Shown piece by piece: positions 1-8,566 of a stretch of 64,000 nt of DNA (positions are counted from its first letter, which is position 1; the number at the start of each line of letters is the position of its first letter). The notes beneath the pieces were generated by a model. That model saw only the letters and a program-made list of their open reading frames with translations. It ran no database searches and was not told the origin of the DNA. The stretch is from SAR324 cluster bacterium (GTDB lineage: Bacteria > SAR324 > XYD2-FULL-50-16): assembly GCA_028282885.1 (NCBI GenBank), contig JANQGX010000005.1, forward strand, positions 1-64,000, given 5' to 3'. A program made the position numbers and the translations under genes.

Positions 1-206
1 GAAACGGAAAAAAGGTGGGTGATTTGCCAACCAGCGAAGCCACGGCAGAAATCCTGGCCAACATGATGGTGGGTCGCGAAGTTCTACTCCGGGTTCCACA
101 TGTGGCTTGGTGACCCGGAGTAGAACTTCGCGACCCACCATCATGTTGGCCAGGATTTCTGCCGTGGCTTCGCTGGTTGGCAAATCACCCACCTTTTTTC
201 CGTTTC
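1..206. repeat. Perfect 94-bp inverted repeat (foldback) at the window edge
   Basis: Bases 1-94 are the exact reverse complement of 113-206, separated by an 18-base centre (95-112) that itself contains the 10-base palindrome CCACATGTGG. The right arm is the genuine coding sequence of the ABC ATPase on the minus strand. The left arm simply repeats it backwards, so the predicted protein continues into a nonsense reading. A perfect arm pair inside a conserved gene at a sequence end is typical of a foldback chimera or assembly artefact rather than a biological repeat. Confidence 0.9.
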
Positions 207-858
207 TCATCACCGTGATCTGATCGGAAACCTCCAACACCTCTTCCAGTTTATGGGTAATCAGAATGATGGTTTTTCCCTGTTCTTTCAACGTTCTCAA
301 GATCTGAAAAAACTCGTTTACCTCCAACGGGGTCAGAACTGCAGTTGGCTCATCAAGAATCAAAATATCCACGTCCCGGTAAAGCGCCTTCAAAATCTCC
401 ACACGCTGTTCCAGACCGACGGATAAGGTTTCCACCTTTGCCAGGGGATCGATGTGAAGTCCGTAGTCATTGGATAGCTTTTCAATTTTAGCTTCAGCCT
501 CGCTCAGTTTAAGAATGCCACCGGAACCCGTGGGTTCTATACCGAGGATGATGTTTTCGGCCACCGTCATGGGTGGAATCAGCATAAAATGTTGATGAAC
601 CATTCCAATTCCGTTGTGAATGGCATCATGGGGATTGCCTATCTCGACTTTTTTCCCATGCAGTTCGATCTCTCCGGAATTGGCCTGGTAAAACCCATAG
701 AGGATTTCCATGATGGTCGTTTTCCCAGCTCCGTTTTCACCGATGATGGCATGTATGGTGCCCTCCTGGATGTCGATGTCGACCGCATCATTGGCCAGCA
801 CGGTTCCGAATCTTTTGGTGATGGACCTGAGTCGTACCGCATACGAAGATGTGTTCAT
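1..858 (-). CDS. Simple-sugar/nucleoside ABC transporter ATP-binding protein (partial)
   Basis: ATPase of a BMP-type importer, energising uptake through a permease pair not seen here. The minus-strand reading starts at ATG 856-858. It shows Walker [10 protein letters not shown], a Q-loop region MVHQHFML, an ABC signature variant [12 protein letters not shown], Walker [14 protein letters not shown] and the switch THKLEEV. The N-terminal half of the usual double-ATPase (about 500 aa in this family) ends with the family-typical [11 protein letters not shown]. Beyond about base 107 the reading runs into the foldback repeat, so everything after the [13 protein letters not shown] segment is not trustworthy and the second ATPase domain is missing. 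It lies downstream of the substrate-binding protein gene on the same strand, the normal order for this importer type. The transported substrate cannot be told, although BMP systems commonly take up nucleosides. Confidence 0.85.
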   Translation of the reverse strand, partial: MNTSSYAVRLRSITKRFGTVLANDAVDIDIQEGTIHAIIGENGAGKTTIMEILYGFYQANSGEIELHGKKVEIGNPHDAIHNGIGMVHQHFMLIPPMTVAENIILGIEPTGSGGILKLSEAEAKIEKLSNDYGLHIDPLAKVETLSVGLEQRVEILKALYRDVDILILDEPTAVLTPLEVNEFFQILRTLKEQGKTIILITHKLEEVLEVSDQITVMRNGKKVGDLPTSEATAEILANMMVGREVLLRVTKPHVEPGVELRDPPSCWPGFLPWLRWLANHPPFFRF

Positions 859-1128
859 AGCCTGTTGTCTCTAAATGGTTTTGCCGTTTGGATTACACCC
901 GCTCCGGATTTCAACTGGATTACGGAATTTGCAGATACGGATTGTGACTGGATAGGAATCCTTGTGTTCCTTGATATGATGGGAAGAAACTCGGGAAAGA
1001 TCCACAACCGCAACTGCAATGGCGAATCTGACATAGGGATTAAACGTTGATAATCAATTTAACTGCTACTGCATTTGTGAATCTCATATAATGATGAGAT
1101 TGGGTTTTGGACTTCTCTCATCCAAACT

Positions 1129-1161
1129 GACAAAGGCGGTTTAGCCCCAACCGCCTTTGTC
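1129..1161 (-). terminator. Intercistronic hairpin between bmp gene and ATPase gene
   Basis: A 13-bp perfect stem (1129-1141 with 1149-1161) closes a 7-base loop. On the minus strand no clean T-run follows, so it is more likely a partial terminator or an mRNA-stabilising hairpin that lets the binding protein be made in excess over the transporter. The surrounding 859-1250 holds no other gene that I can support. Confidence 0.45.
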
Positions 1162-1250
1162 TCTCGAACTCTAATCAGAATGATCGATACTCAAAGCTGT
1201 GCCTCATCGAGCGATATCGATTTGAGATGATCAGGGCACTTGGTGATCGA

Positions 1251-2285
1251 TTATCTTGTCGATGGAACCTTGATTTTCCCGTTGATGATATCTTTCTTGA
1301 ACATTTCAACAAACTTCAGCATATTACGACTGACGAGAGGCTTGTTGTACTCATCCATTGCGTATCCTACGCCATCGTTGTTCAAACCGAAAATAAGTTC
1401 TCCGCCTGAGAAAGTTCCATCCTTGACCCTTTTGATGGTCTCATAAACGGAAACGTCAACTCGCTTCAGCATAGAGGTAACAATCTGGCCGGGAACGATG
1501 TAATTCTGGTTGGAGTCAACACCGATACCATATACGCAGGAGTCGGTTCGTTGCTTGTTCTTGAACTGAGGCATACAGGGGCCTCTTCCGTTTACTTCTT
1601 TCAAGGCATCGAAAAGACCGTTTCCGGAACCGCCGGCAGCAGCATAAATTACGGAAGCACCTTTACCCATCTGGGCATTGGCAATTTCCTTGGCTTTTGC
1701 AGGATCATTCCAGGCAGTGGGGGTGTTACCAACATAGTTGACAATCACTTCAATGTCGGGATAAATCCTGCGGGCACCTTCGCGGTAGCCGACTTCAAAC
1801 TTGTGGATCAGCGGGATTTCCATACCACCGATGAAACCCACGGTTCTCTTTCCGTCAACTGCACGGGCTCTCATTGCGGCGATCATTCCTACCAGATAGG
1901 ACCCTTCATGCTCTTTAAACTGAAGGGATGCAACATTGGGGAGATCAACAAAGGAGTCCACAATGGCAAATTTGATGTCGGGATATTCGGTTGCAACATT
2001 TTTGATGGCTGTGGCATTGGCAAAACCGATTCCGAAGATAATGTCATAACCTTCTGCGGCGAAAGCTCTCATGGCTTCCTCAACAGCGCTGCTATCGCCA
2101 GGCTCAACATCTTTCAATGTAATTCCCAGTTCATCCCTTGCCTTAACAGCACCTTCCCATGCTGACTGGTTAAAGCTACGATCGTTTTTTCCACCGGCAT
2201 CAAAGACTATCCCAACCTTGATTTCTGCCATTGCATAAGCTGAAACCATCATTAACGCGGCTATCAAAACAATTACTCTTTTCAT
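1251..2285 (-). CDS. BMP-family ABC transporter substrate-binding protein
   Basis: Periplasmic binding protein that captures the ligand for the ABC importer whose ATPase lies just downstream. The 344-aa product begins with a cleavable signal peptide (hydrophobic stretch around residues 4-17, AxA-type site near YAMA). It continues with the family hallmark KVGIVFDAGGKNDRSFNQSA. Later segments such as FGIGFANATAIK and IYAAAGGSGNGLFDA are typical of the BMP/Med family (basic membrane protein, nucleoside binding). There is no lipobox cysteine, so unlike many Gram-positive and spirochaete BMPs it looks like a soluble periplasmic protein. A GGAG ribosome-binding site sits just before the ATG. Length matches the family (about 330-360 aa). 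The exact ligand is not decidable; purine nucleosides are the usual guess. Confidence 0.9.
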   Translation of the reverse strand: MKRVIVLIAALMMVSAYAMAEIKVGIVFDAGGKNDRSFNQSAWEGAVKARDELGITLKDVEPGDSSAVEEAMRAFAAEGYDIIFGIGFANATAIKNVATEYPDIKFAIVDSFVDLPNVASLQFKEHEGSYLVGMIAAMRARAVDGKRTVGFIGGMEIPLIHKFEVGYREGARRIYPDIEVIVNYVGNTPTAWNDPAKAKEIANAQMGKGASVIYAAAGGSGNGLFDALKEVNGRGPCMPQFKNKQRTDSCVYGIGVDSNQNYIVPGQIVTSMLKRVDVSVYETIKRVKDGTFSGGELIFGLNNDGVGYAMDEYNKPLVSRNMLKFVEMFKKDIINGKIKVPSTR

Positions 2286-2438
2286 TTTTTCTCCATTGAA
2301 AAATTATCGAACTACTCTTTTGCAAGATTCCAGCGGCAGACCGCTGATTTGATGGTTCTGATTCCCAAAACTTGAGCCAACGACCTACCGGAAAGGAACC
2401 GAAACCAACCGGATCAAAAGATTAATAACTAAGGAAAA

Positions 2439-2466
2439 AAGATACCGGACCAGCTTAAAAAGTCAA
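2439..2466 (-). promoter_or_regulatory. Candidate sigma-70 promoter for the bmp gene
   Basis: Read on the minus strand, TTGACT (2466-2461) is followed after 16 bases by TATCTT (2444-2439). This would give a leader of roughly 145 bases before the binding-protein ATG. It is by-eye matching only, and the position just after the tdk stop codon is sensible. Confidence 0.35.
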
Positions 2467-2495
2467 TTATAAAAGCGATTTTTCGAATTGGATGG

Positions 2496-3074
2496 TTAAT
2501 ATATAACGTGTTCCTTGAAATGCTTGCGACACATGGAAATATAGCGGTCGTTTCCGCCTATCACGATTTGTGAGCCTTCACGTACTGCCTTGTTGTTTTC
2601 ATCCATACGAACCACCATGGTGGCTTTTTTTCCGCAATGACAAATGGTCTTCAACTCCTTTAGCTCATCAGCCCAGGCCAGCAGGTACCTGCTTCCTTCG
2701 AAGAGATTTCCCAGGAAATCTGTTCTCAGACCGAAGGCCAAAACCGGTATTTTTAACTGATCCGTCACTTCAGTCAATTGAAATACCTGGTCTTTGGTCA
2801 GAAATTGTGCTTCATCCACAAGCACGCAATGAATGGGTTTCTCCTCCAGCACCTTCCGGGTTTCCAGCAATAGATTGTCACCATTCTTGAAGGTTGAAGC
2901 ATCGCTGGATAGCCCGATTCTCGACGTAATTTTTCCCACTTCGTACCGGTCATCTATTGCGGCTGTAAACAATAACGTGTTCATTCCCCGCTCTTTGTAG
3001 TTGTAGCTGGATTGCAGCAGCGACGTGGTTTTACCGGCATTCATGGAAGAGTAATAAAAATATAGCTTTGACAT
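2496..3074 (-). CDS. tdk: Thymidine kinase
   Basis: Phosphorylates thymidine to dTMP with ATP (pyrimidine salvage, cytosol). The 192-aa protein has the type II thymidine kinase P-loop in the form [13 protein letters not shown] (residues 9-21), the Walker B-like VLVDEAQFL, the lasso/active-site stretch FGLRTDF and a zinc site formed by CHCG in the middle and CRKH at the C-terminus. Length is close to the bacterial norm of 190-205 aa. The gene stands alone: the next upstream gene on this strand is a TetR regulator, separated by an AT-rich hairpin that probably isolates the two transcripts. Paired with the nucleoside-type BMP importer downstream it suggests nucleoside salvage, but no shared regulation is visible. 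Confidence 0.95.
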   Translation of the reverse strand: MSKLYFYYSSMNAGKTTSLLQSSYNYKERGMNTLLFTAAIDDRYEVGKITSRIGLSSDASTFKNGDNLLLETRKVLEEKPIHCVLVDEAQFLTKDQVFQLTEVTDQLKIPVLAFGLRTDFLGNLFEGSRYLLAWADELKELKTICHCGKKATMVVRMDENNKAVREGSQIVIGGNDRYISMCRKHFKEHVIY

Positions 3075-3108
3075 GGGTTAGGATTTATCGAGTATTTTCA
3101 AAAAAAAT

Positions 3109-3142
3109 TGAATTGATATTAAAAATTTTTAATATCAATTCA
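3109..3142 (-). terminator. AT-rich perfect palindrome, probable terminator
   Basis: A 34-base perfect palindrome (17 bases per arm, no loop bases) is made almost only of A and T. On the minus strand it is directly followed by a run of eight T bases, so it would end transcripts coming from the TetR gene before tdk. It could instead be an operator or bent DNA in the tdk promoter region. From 3143 to 3416 I see no supported gene. Confidence 0.45.
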
Positions 3143-3416
3143 GAAAAACAGGGTTTCAATTTTCCATTTTTCCCCGGCGTTTTGCTTCGACGCTAGTCCG
3201 GAATCCGGGGGGAAATTCGTTTAAGGATTGTATGAAAAACGGATGGCTATGTCCAACCGAAATATCGGCTCACGGGCGCAGTGCCACCGGAGAAAAAATG
3301 AGGGCCTATCAGCCCGAGAGTGGCTGTGACTCTGTTGAAAGAAGGTGCAGGGTGCAGGAGATGATTTAATCTGCCGGGAGAAGTCTTGCAGGTTCCTTGA
3401 AGGCAAACAGCAAAAA

Positions 3417-4049
3417 TCAGGACTCGTCATCACGGGTAAAAGCGGGAATCAGGATGAATTTCAAGGTCTCCCGAATGACCTGGTCGTAGTCCTTCTCATT
3501 GATTTTGAGAATACTGCGCATGAAGTCCTTTCCGGCGGTAAAGCTGTAGATGGCATTGGACACAGCCAACACCCTGGCATTGGCTGTTGTGGAAATACCG
3601 TTTTTGCTGGGTGCCAATCCCATGGCAATGGCGATATTGGAAATCTGTTCAAAAAGCCGTTGGTTCAGTTCACCCGGGGTGCGGGTTTTCATGAAATGGC
3701 TGAACATAACCAGCTTGGCAACTGAAGGTTGTGTGAAAAGGTAATCGCACATAACATCAATCGCCACCTCAAGTCGATAGGCCAATGATTTCCCCCGGAC
3801 GATTTTCTCAATCTCCTTCAGCTTCATTTCGATTCCATCGTTGAGATCCTCAACCACCGCCTCGAACAGGTTCTCCTTGTCCCCCCAATGATAATGGAGC
3901 GTGGATATATCGATACCCACATCCTTGGCGATCATGCGGGTGGTAACACCATGGAAGCCATATTCGGCAAAAAGGTCCCGTGCTGATGACAGAATCCTGG
4001 CCTTCATCGATCCGGGATCTTTTCTTGCTTTTTCCAACGGTGTCGGCAT
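3417..4049 (-). CDS. TetR/AcrR-family transcriptional regulator
   Basis: DNA-binding repressor-type regulator. The N-terminal helix-turn-helix domain covers about residues 18-65, with the family pattern VTTRMIAKDVGIDISTLHYH and GDKENLFEAV. The C-terminal two thirds form the variable ligand-binding helices and are not diagnostic. I chose the internal ATG at 4047-4049 (MPTPLEKARK), which gives a normal 210-aa TetR. The open frame extends to 4133 with 28 more residues of low plausibility, and neither start has a strong ribosome-binding site. It lies about 300 bases downstream of glpD on the same strand, so it may read through from that operon or be independent. Ligand and targets are unknown. 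Confidence 0.8.
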   Translation of the reverse strand: MPTPLEKARKDPGSMKARILSSARDLFAEYGFHGVTTRMIAKDVGIDISTLHYHWGDKENLFEAVVEDLNDGIEMKLKEIEKIVRGKSLAYRLEVAIDVMCDYLFTQPSVAKLVMFSHFMKTRTPGELNQRLFEQISNIAIAMGLAPSKNGISTTANARVLAVSNAIYSFTAGKDFMRSILKINEKDYDQVIRETLKFILIPAFTRDDES

Positions 4050-4348
4050 ACTTTTGTTCTTAAAAAATAATTTCGTTGATGAGTCCGGATAATTAAAAAT
4101 GACCTGTAACAGACGGCTGCTACAGATAATCAAACCCGGGGCATTCCCACAAAAAACTATTGAGAGACCCGGATTGACAGGGATTTTCCATTATATGATT
4201 CCATCAATTGATGGACTTCTTACTTGATTTTTAGACTTAACGGGGTATAATGTCAAGGCTGATTTTGGGGTTTGTAGCGAGGGGATGCCATGAAAGACAG
4301 TATTTCAGCGATTTCATGGCATATTGCTATTGGCAGGGCCCGATTTTG

Positions 4349-5932
4349 TTATTGCGGAATGCTGTAATGCTGTTTCCAGATCTTGAGATAACGTGTTTCT
4401 TCGTCATTCCATTTACGATCATCCCAATCCAAAACCGACTGGCAGATCTTTTTGATTTGAGGGAGAAACGATTTTCCTCCTTCTCCAATCAGGAGACCGA
4501 TACGGGTCCGGCGTAACAGCAGGTCATCGAGATGTACTACCATCTCCCGCTTTGCCGCCCAACGTAGTTCGGCCCAGAGGGTGTAGGTATCGTTGACTTT
4601 CTCCAATTCTCCGGCTTCCGCCTGTTGAACCAACACCGGGGCCAAGTAGCCATATCTTCCCCACAGGCGTGATTCCGTTTCCGCTTCAACTCCTGTCACA
4701 CCGTCCGAAGGCAATTTTTCGGTATGAATAAAGATTTTGCGCTTTTTCTTTATTTCGGGCAACGGTCCAAGAACAGCTTGTGCTGCTTTCAGGGTATCCA
4801 GGGCAATGATCCGGAAGGTTGTCAGTTTTCCGCCGGTGACGGTCAGGAGACCATCTTCATTCCAGACCAGGTGATCTCTTGATTCTGCGGATGGATCGGC
4901 CTTGCCGGTATCGATAACAGGTCTGATCCCGGCCTGGGTGGAGATGATATCTGCAGCGGTCAGGTTCAGATCGGGGAACTGGTAGTTAATTCCGGCCAGG
5001 AGGTATCGCACCTCTTCGGAACTGATAGATGCTTCCTCATCCATCTCATGTGGGTGATCCTTATCCGTTGTACCCATAATGACTCTTCCCTCCCAGGTTA
5101 AAGCCATCACCGGTCTGCCATCTTCGGGATGCATGAAGGAGATATTGTCCACCAGCGGCAACCGGTCGGCAGAAAAGATCAGGTGACTTCCACGCAGGGG
5201 TCTGATTTTCTGCTTGTTGATTTTTATGACCTGGTTGCGAAGCTGATCAGCCCAGGCGCCTGTAGCATTAATTACCAATTTGGTTTTGAGGGAATATTCA
5301 TTGCCATTGACCTCATCGACGAACATTAATCCTGAAACCCGTTGCCCATCTTTTAATAAACTATCAACCCTGCAGTAGTTCAAAGCCATGCCCCCTTCTG
5401 CCCGGGCTTCAGTGAGAACCCTGTATACCAATCTCGCATCATCGGTCACTGCATCATTCATGATGTATCCTCCCCGCAGACCTTTTTTTGCCACATGGGG
5501 GGCCTGTTTTTTCATCTCTGACACAGAAAAGAGATGTTTTCTCCATTTTCCGGAAAGCAGATCATAAATGATCAGGCCTGCGTGCATCATCAGGCCGCTC
5601 AGTAGTTTGTTTCGATACTTGGGAATTACAAACCGCTTCAACGTTACCAGCCCCGGGAGTTCGGCTACCAGATTCTCCCGTTCATGCACCGATTCGCGGG
5701 TTAAGGCAATATTGCCCTCTTTCAGGTATCGCAATCCCCCGTGAACCATTTTACTGGATCGGCTTGAAGTTCCCCAGGCAAAATCCTTCTTCTCCAGAAC
5801 CAAAGCCTTTAGTCCCCTGCGAACCGCCTCCCTGAGAATGCCGGCTCCGGTGATCCCTCCTCCGACAACGATCACATCCCAATGTGTGTCTAATGCCTTC
5901 TCCAGCAGTTCTTCTCTCGATGACTGTTCCAT
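4349..5932 (-). CDS. glpD: FAD-dependent glycerol-3-phosphate dehydrogenase
   Basis: Oxidises sn-glycerol-3-phosphate to dihydroxyacetone phosphate and passes electrons to quinone at the inner membrane. The 527-aa protein has the dinucleotide-binding motif VVGGGITGAG (residues 22-31), the GlpA/GlpD signature WGTSSRSSKMVHGGLRYL, the substrate-region stretch NATGAWADQL and, near the C-terminus, the GlpD cap domain. Length agrees with GlpD (500-560 aa). It is the last gene of a minus-strand operon: it starts 17 bases after the alkyl-DHAP-synthase-like flavoprotein, which itself follows a TetR gene by 9 bases. An FGGY kinase is transcribed divergently. This context points to use of glycerol phosphates or alkylglycerol phosphates rather than plain glycerol alone (inference). 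An AGGA ribosome-binding site precedes the ATG. Confidence 0.9.
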   Translation of the reverse strand: MEQSSREELLEKALDTHWDVIVVGGGITGAGILREAVRRGLKALVLEKKDFAWGTSSRSSKMVHGGLRYLKEGNIALTRESVHERENLVAELPGLVTLKRFVIPKYRNKLLSGLMMHAGLIIYDLLSGKWRKHLFSVSEMKKQAPHVAKKGLRGGYIMNDAVTDDARLVYRVLTEARAEGGMALNYCRVDSLLKDGQRVSGLMFVDEVNGNEYSLKTKLVINATGAWADQLRNQVIKINKQKIRPLRGSHLIFSADRLPLVDNISFMHPEDGRPVMALTWEGRVIMGTTDKDHPHEMDEEASISSEEVRYLLAGINYQFPDLNLTAADIISTQAGIRPVIDTGKADPSAESRDHLVWNEDGLLTVTGGKLTTFRIIALDTLKAAQAVLGPLPEIKKKRKIFIHTEKLPSDGVTGVEAETESRLWGRYGYLAPVLVQQAEAGELEKVNDTYTLWAELRWAAKREMVVHLDDLLLRRTRIGLLIGEGGKSFLPQIKKICQSVLDWDDRKWNDEETRYLKIWKQHYSIPQ

Positions 5933-5949
5933 CTTGTTATATCCTGATG

Positions 5950-7656
5950 TTATTGTTTGCTGTCGTCAAAACCGAGTTGTCCTCCCGGATTCATAATGTT
6001 GTTGGGATCCAGGTGCTTTTTGACTGCTCGTAAAAGGTCCATCTGTGTCTTGCCAATATGACTCTCCATACGAGGACCGATCATTTTTCCAACCCCGTGA
6101 TGATGGCTGAGGGAACCTCCAAATTCCTGAATTTTGTCCAGGATTCCTTCCTGAAAGGATTTGTACTCATTGATATCCCTGAATTTAGCGATAAAAATAA
6201 AATAGAGGTTAGTGCCCTGGGGGTAGAAGTGAGAAGCATGGGTCATACAGATGGTTCCGGGTCTGCTTTTGACATACTCCCTCACACCCTGGTGAACCTG
6301 GTGCAGGTTTTCCCAGGTAACGGAAGTCTCCAGGGTGTCGGTGGTAATGCCAAAATCCTGGAGATCCTCCCGCAGGTATGGATCGCGGAAGCGACCATGC
6401 TTCCAGTTGTTTACCGGGTACCCGGTAATGTACATGCCGCCGGCCTGTTTGCAGATCTGTTTGATTTTCTTTTTAACATGACGCGAGAATCTCCGCTCAC
6501 CCTCAGTATGGCCGATACAAAGGCAGCGCTGCATCGGTTTGTAGCCCCTGAGTTGGATGATTTTATCCAGGATAGTCCCTTCCACGCCGTACAATTTTAA
6601 ACCAACTTCTGTCTCTTCGGGATCGGAGATTCTGAACACCGAAGGCATACCGAACTCTCCCTGGCAAACTCTGCGGCTGGCATCTACTGCGGCATCCCAA
6701 TCAGGGAATATAAAAGCAAAATTGAACCGGTTTTCCGGCTGATAGCGAAAGATTTTCATGGTCAGTTCAACCAGAATTCCCAGGGTTCCTTCACTGCCTT
6801 TCATCAGGTCATTTACCTTGGGACCGGTCGCCGTTGCCGGATAATCAAGGGTTACAAACTCTCCGACCGGGGTGATGTACTCCTGGCTGATGACGATATC
6901 GTAGGCATCGCCATAATAGGAAGATTGCTGTCCCGATCCCAGGGTTACCACCCAACCCCCGACGGAAGAGTATTCGAATGACTGGGGAAAGTGGCCTCCC
7001 GTGTATGCCCTTTTTGCATTGAATAGCTTTGGAGCATCATTGAGAGACGCTTCATATGCCGGCCCCAGCATACCAGGTTGTACAGTCACGGTTTGGTTCA
7101 CCTCATTAAGCCTGATGATTTTGTTCATATGTGTCTGCATCACCAGGGTGATCCCAGCCCGGACCGGCTGAAAACCAAGGTTAACCGAGGAACCCCCGCC
7201 ATATATGTAGATTGGAATCTGCTCCTTGTTACAATAGGCTACGATTTTACCGACCTCTTCCTTGTTCCTGGGATGAACCACCAGGTCGGACAGGGGACCA
7301 TTGATGCCATTTCTCAAGCGGATAGCCTCTTCGGCTGTTTGACCGTTGGAGTACCTGACCCGGGAAAAATCATCGGTCTGAACGTTCTCTTCACCGACTA
7401 TCTCGACAATAGCATCGATCCTTTCGGAAGACATTTCCGACGGACGGTCAACAGCAACCTGTTCATGTCCCTCCTTTTCCGGTTTTTTAAAATCCTCATC
7501 AGTGAGATTGAAAACACTTTTCATCATCCGATAGAGGCGTAAATTGGGATGCTTGAATCCAAGGGGATCTCCCCACTTGAAAATGGATCGATAACTTCCC
7601 GGTTTGGGTGCTTCTTCGTACCAGTCGGGTTGAAAATCTTTTTTAGTATCAGCCAT
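5950..7656 (-). CDS. Alkyldihydroxyacetonephosphate synthase-like FAD-binding oxidase
   Basis: Member of the vanillyl-alcohol-oxidase-type flavoprotein family closest by eye to alkylglycerone-phosphate synthase (AGPS), which swaps the acyl group of acyl-DHAP for a fatty alcohol to make the ether bond. The 568-aa protein carries the FAD-binding stretch IPIYIYGGGSSVNLGF (residues about 147-162), the second FAD stretch around SSVGGWVVTLGSGQQSSYYG, the C-terminal triple histidine SHHHGVGK (518-520) that is catalytic in AGPS, and the terminal DPNNIMNPGGQLGF. Glycolate and lactate oxidases share the fold, but the triple histidine and the length favour AGPS. It sits between TetR and glpD in one operon with short gaps. 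The direction of the reaction in this cell (ether-lipid synthesis or breakdown) cannot be read from sequence. Confidence 0.8.
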   Translation of the reverse strand: MADTKKDFQPDWYEEAPKPGSYRSIFKWGDPLGFKHPNLRLYRMMKSVFNLTDEDFKKPEKEGHEQVAVDRPSEMSSERIDAIVEIVGEENVQTDDFSRVRYSNGQTAEEAIRLRNGINGPLSDLVVHPRNKEEVGKIVAYCNKEQIPIYIYGGGSSVNLGFQPVRAGITLVMQTHMNKIIRLNEVNQTVTVQPGMLGPAYEASLNDAPKLFNAKRAYTGGHFPQSFEYSSVGGWVVTLGSGQQSSYYGDAYDIVISQEYITPVGEFVTLDYPATATGPKVNDLMKGSEGTLGILVELTMKIFRYQPENRFNFAFIFPDWDAAVDASRRVCQGEFGMPSVFRISDPEETEVGLKLYGVEGTILDKIIQLRGYKPMQRCLCIGHTEGERRFSRHVKKKIKQICKQAGGMYITGYPVNNWKHGRFRDPYLREDLQDFGITTDTLETSVTWENLHQVHQGVREYVKSRPGTICMTHASHFYPQGTNLYFIFIAKFRDINEYKSFQEGILDKIQEFGGSLSHHHGVGKMIGPRMESHIGKTQMDLLRAVKKHLDPNNIMNPGGQLGFDDSKQ

Positions 7657-7665
7657 ATCAGCCTC

Positions 7666-8295
7666 TTATGTTTGATGAAAGATCATGGGGAGCCCCCCGT
7701 AAAATGTCTGTTCTACAATCCGGAAATATTTTTTCTCTTCCAGCTCAACACCTTCAAACCGATTTTCCAGAAGAGCATCAATGGCTCCCCGCTGCATTCC
7801 CCATAGTGCGCAAGTGTAATAGATCAAATCTTCCGAATCACTAATCTCCTTTCCCAGGGCCTTGACCAGGATTCGTTTCACCAGTTCCATTTTTTTCTCC
7901 TGCTGCTTGTGAAGCGAATCCCGAACCTCATTACTGAGATTGTCACGGACACAATGGGCATCACAGCGTTTGTGAACTGCATAGGCCTCCTTGTCCTCCA
8001 GGCAATGTTCCAGGTAAACCCGCAACAGCCTGGGAATTCTCTCGATTCCCTCTTCTTCGATTTTTTCCAGCCTGGCAATGAACTTCTCACGTCTGAGATA
8101 AATCAAGCGTGCATATATCTCGTCCTTGCTCTTGAAATGCTTGTAGATGGTTCCCCGACCGATTTCCGCTTTTTCGGCTATTTGCTCCATCGTCATCTGT
8201 CCCGGTTCCATCTTGCGCAGAAAACGATACGCCGTTTTCAGTATCTCCTCTTCCCTGCGTTTGAATTCGCGCTCTTTTCGTTCCTTGACACCCAT
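7666..8295 (-). CDS. TetR-family regulator of the glycerol/ether-lipid operon
   Basis: A 209-aa TetR protein with an N-terminal helix-turn-helix (residues about 15-60; [21 protein letters not shown] then [10 protein letters not shown]). It starts after a clear AAGGA ribosome-binding site. It is the first gene of the operon with the AGPS-like flavoprotein and glpD, and it faces the divergent FGGY kinase across about 270 bases, so it most likely controls both directions (inference). The ligand may be a lipid-derived molecule, since its neighbours act on glycerol phosphates. The ligand domain contains an HKRCDAHC cluster that is unusual and could bind metal or be redox sensitive. Confidence 0.85.
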   Translation of the reverse strand: MGVKERKEREFKRREEEILKTAYRFLRKMEPGQMTMEQIAEKAEIGRGTIYKHFKSKDEIYARLIYLRREKFIARLEKIEEEGIERIPRLLRVYLEHCLEDKEAYAVHKRCDAHCVRDNLSNEVRDSLHKQQEKKMELVKRILVKALGKEISDSEDLIYYTCALWGMQRGAIDALLENRFEGVELEEKKYFRIVEQTFYGGLPMIFHQT

Positions 8296-8566
8296 AAATT
8301 TTCCTTTTCAGATTGGCAACACATATTCATTTTATGACACTCGTTCACGAAATGACAAGTTGTTTTTTTTCTGGATGTTTGTTTTTACCCTGAAGGAAGG
8401 AGATAGATCGGTTTTTAGGACTGTAATTGGTATTCCAAAGCGAAAAGCGGTTGCATTTCCCGCATGGAGTGTATTAAGTTTTCCTAAATTTTTCTGCTTC
8501 GGGAGGGCTGGACACCGTCGTCCTGAATCGGGAACTCAAACTAGAATCCTTTTCACCGGACTAACC

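Noticed and set aside
4174..4199. TTGACA with TATGAT downstream of glpD
   Set aside because: The spacing is 14 bases, too short for a sigma-70 promoter, and no plus-strand gene follows.
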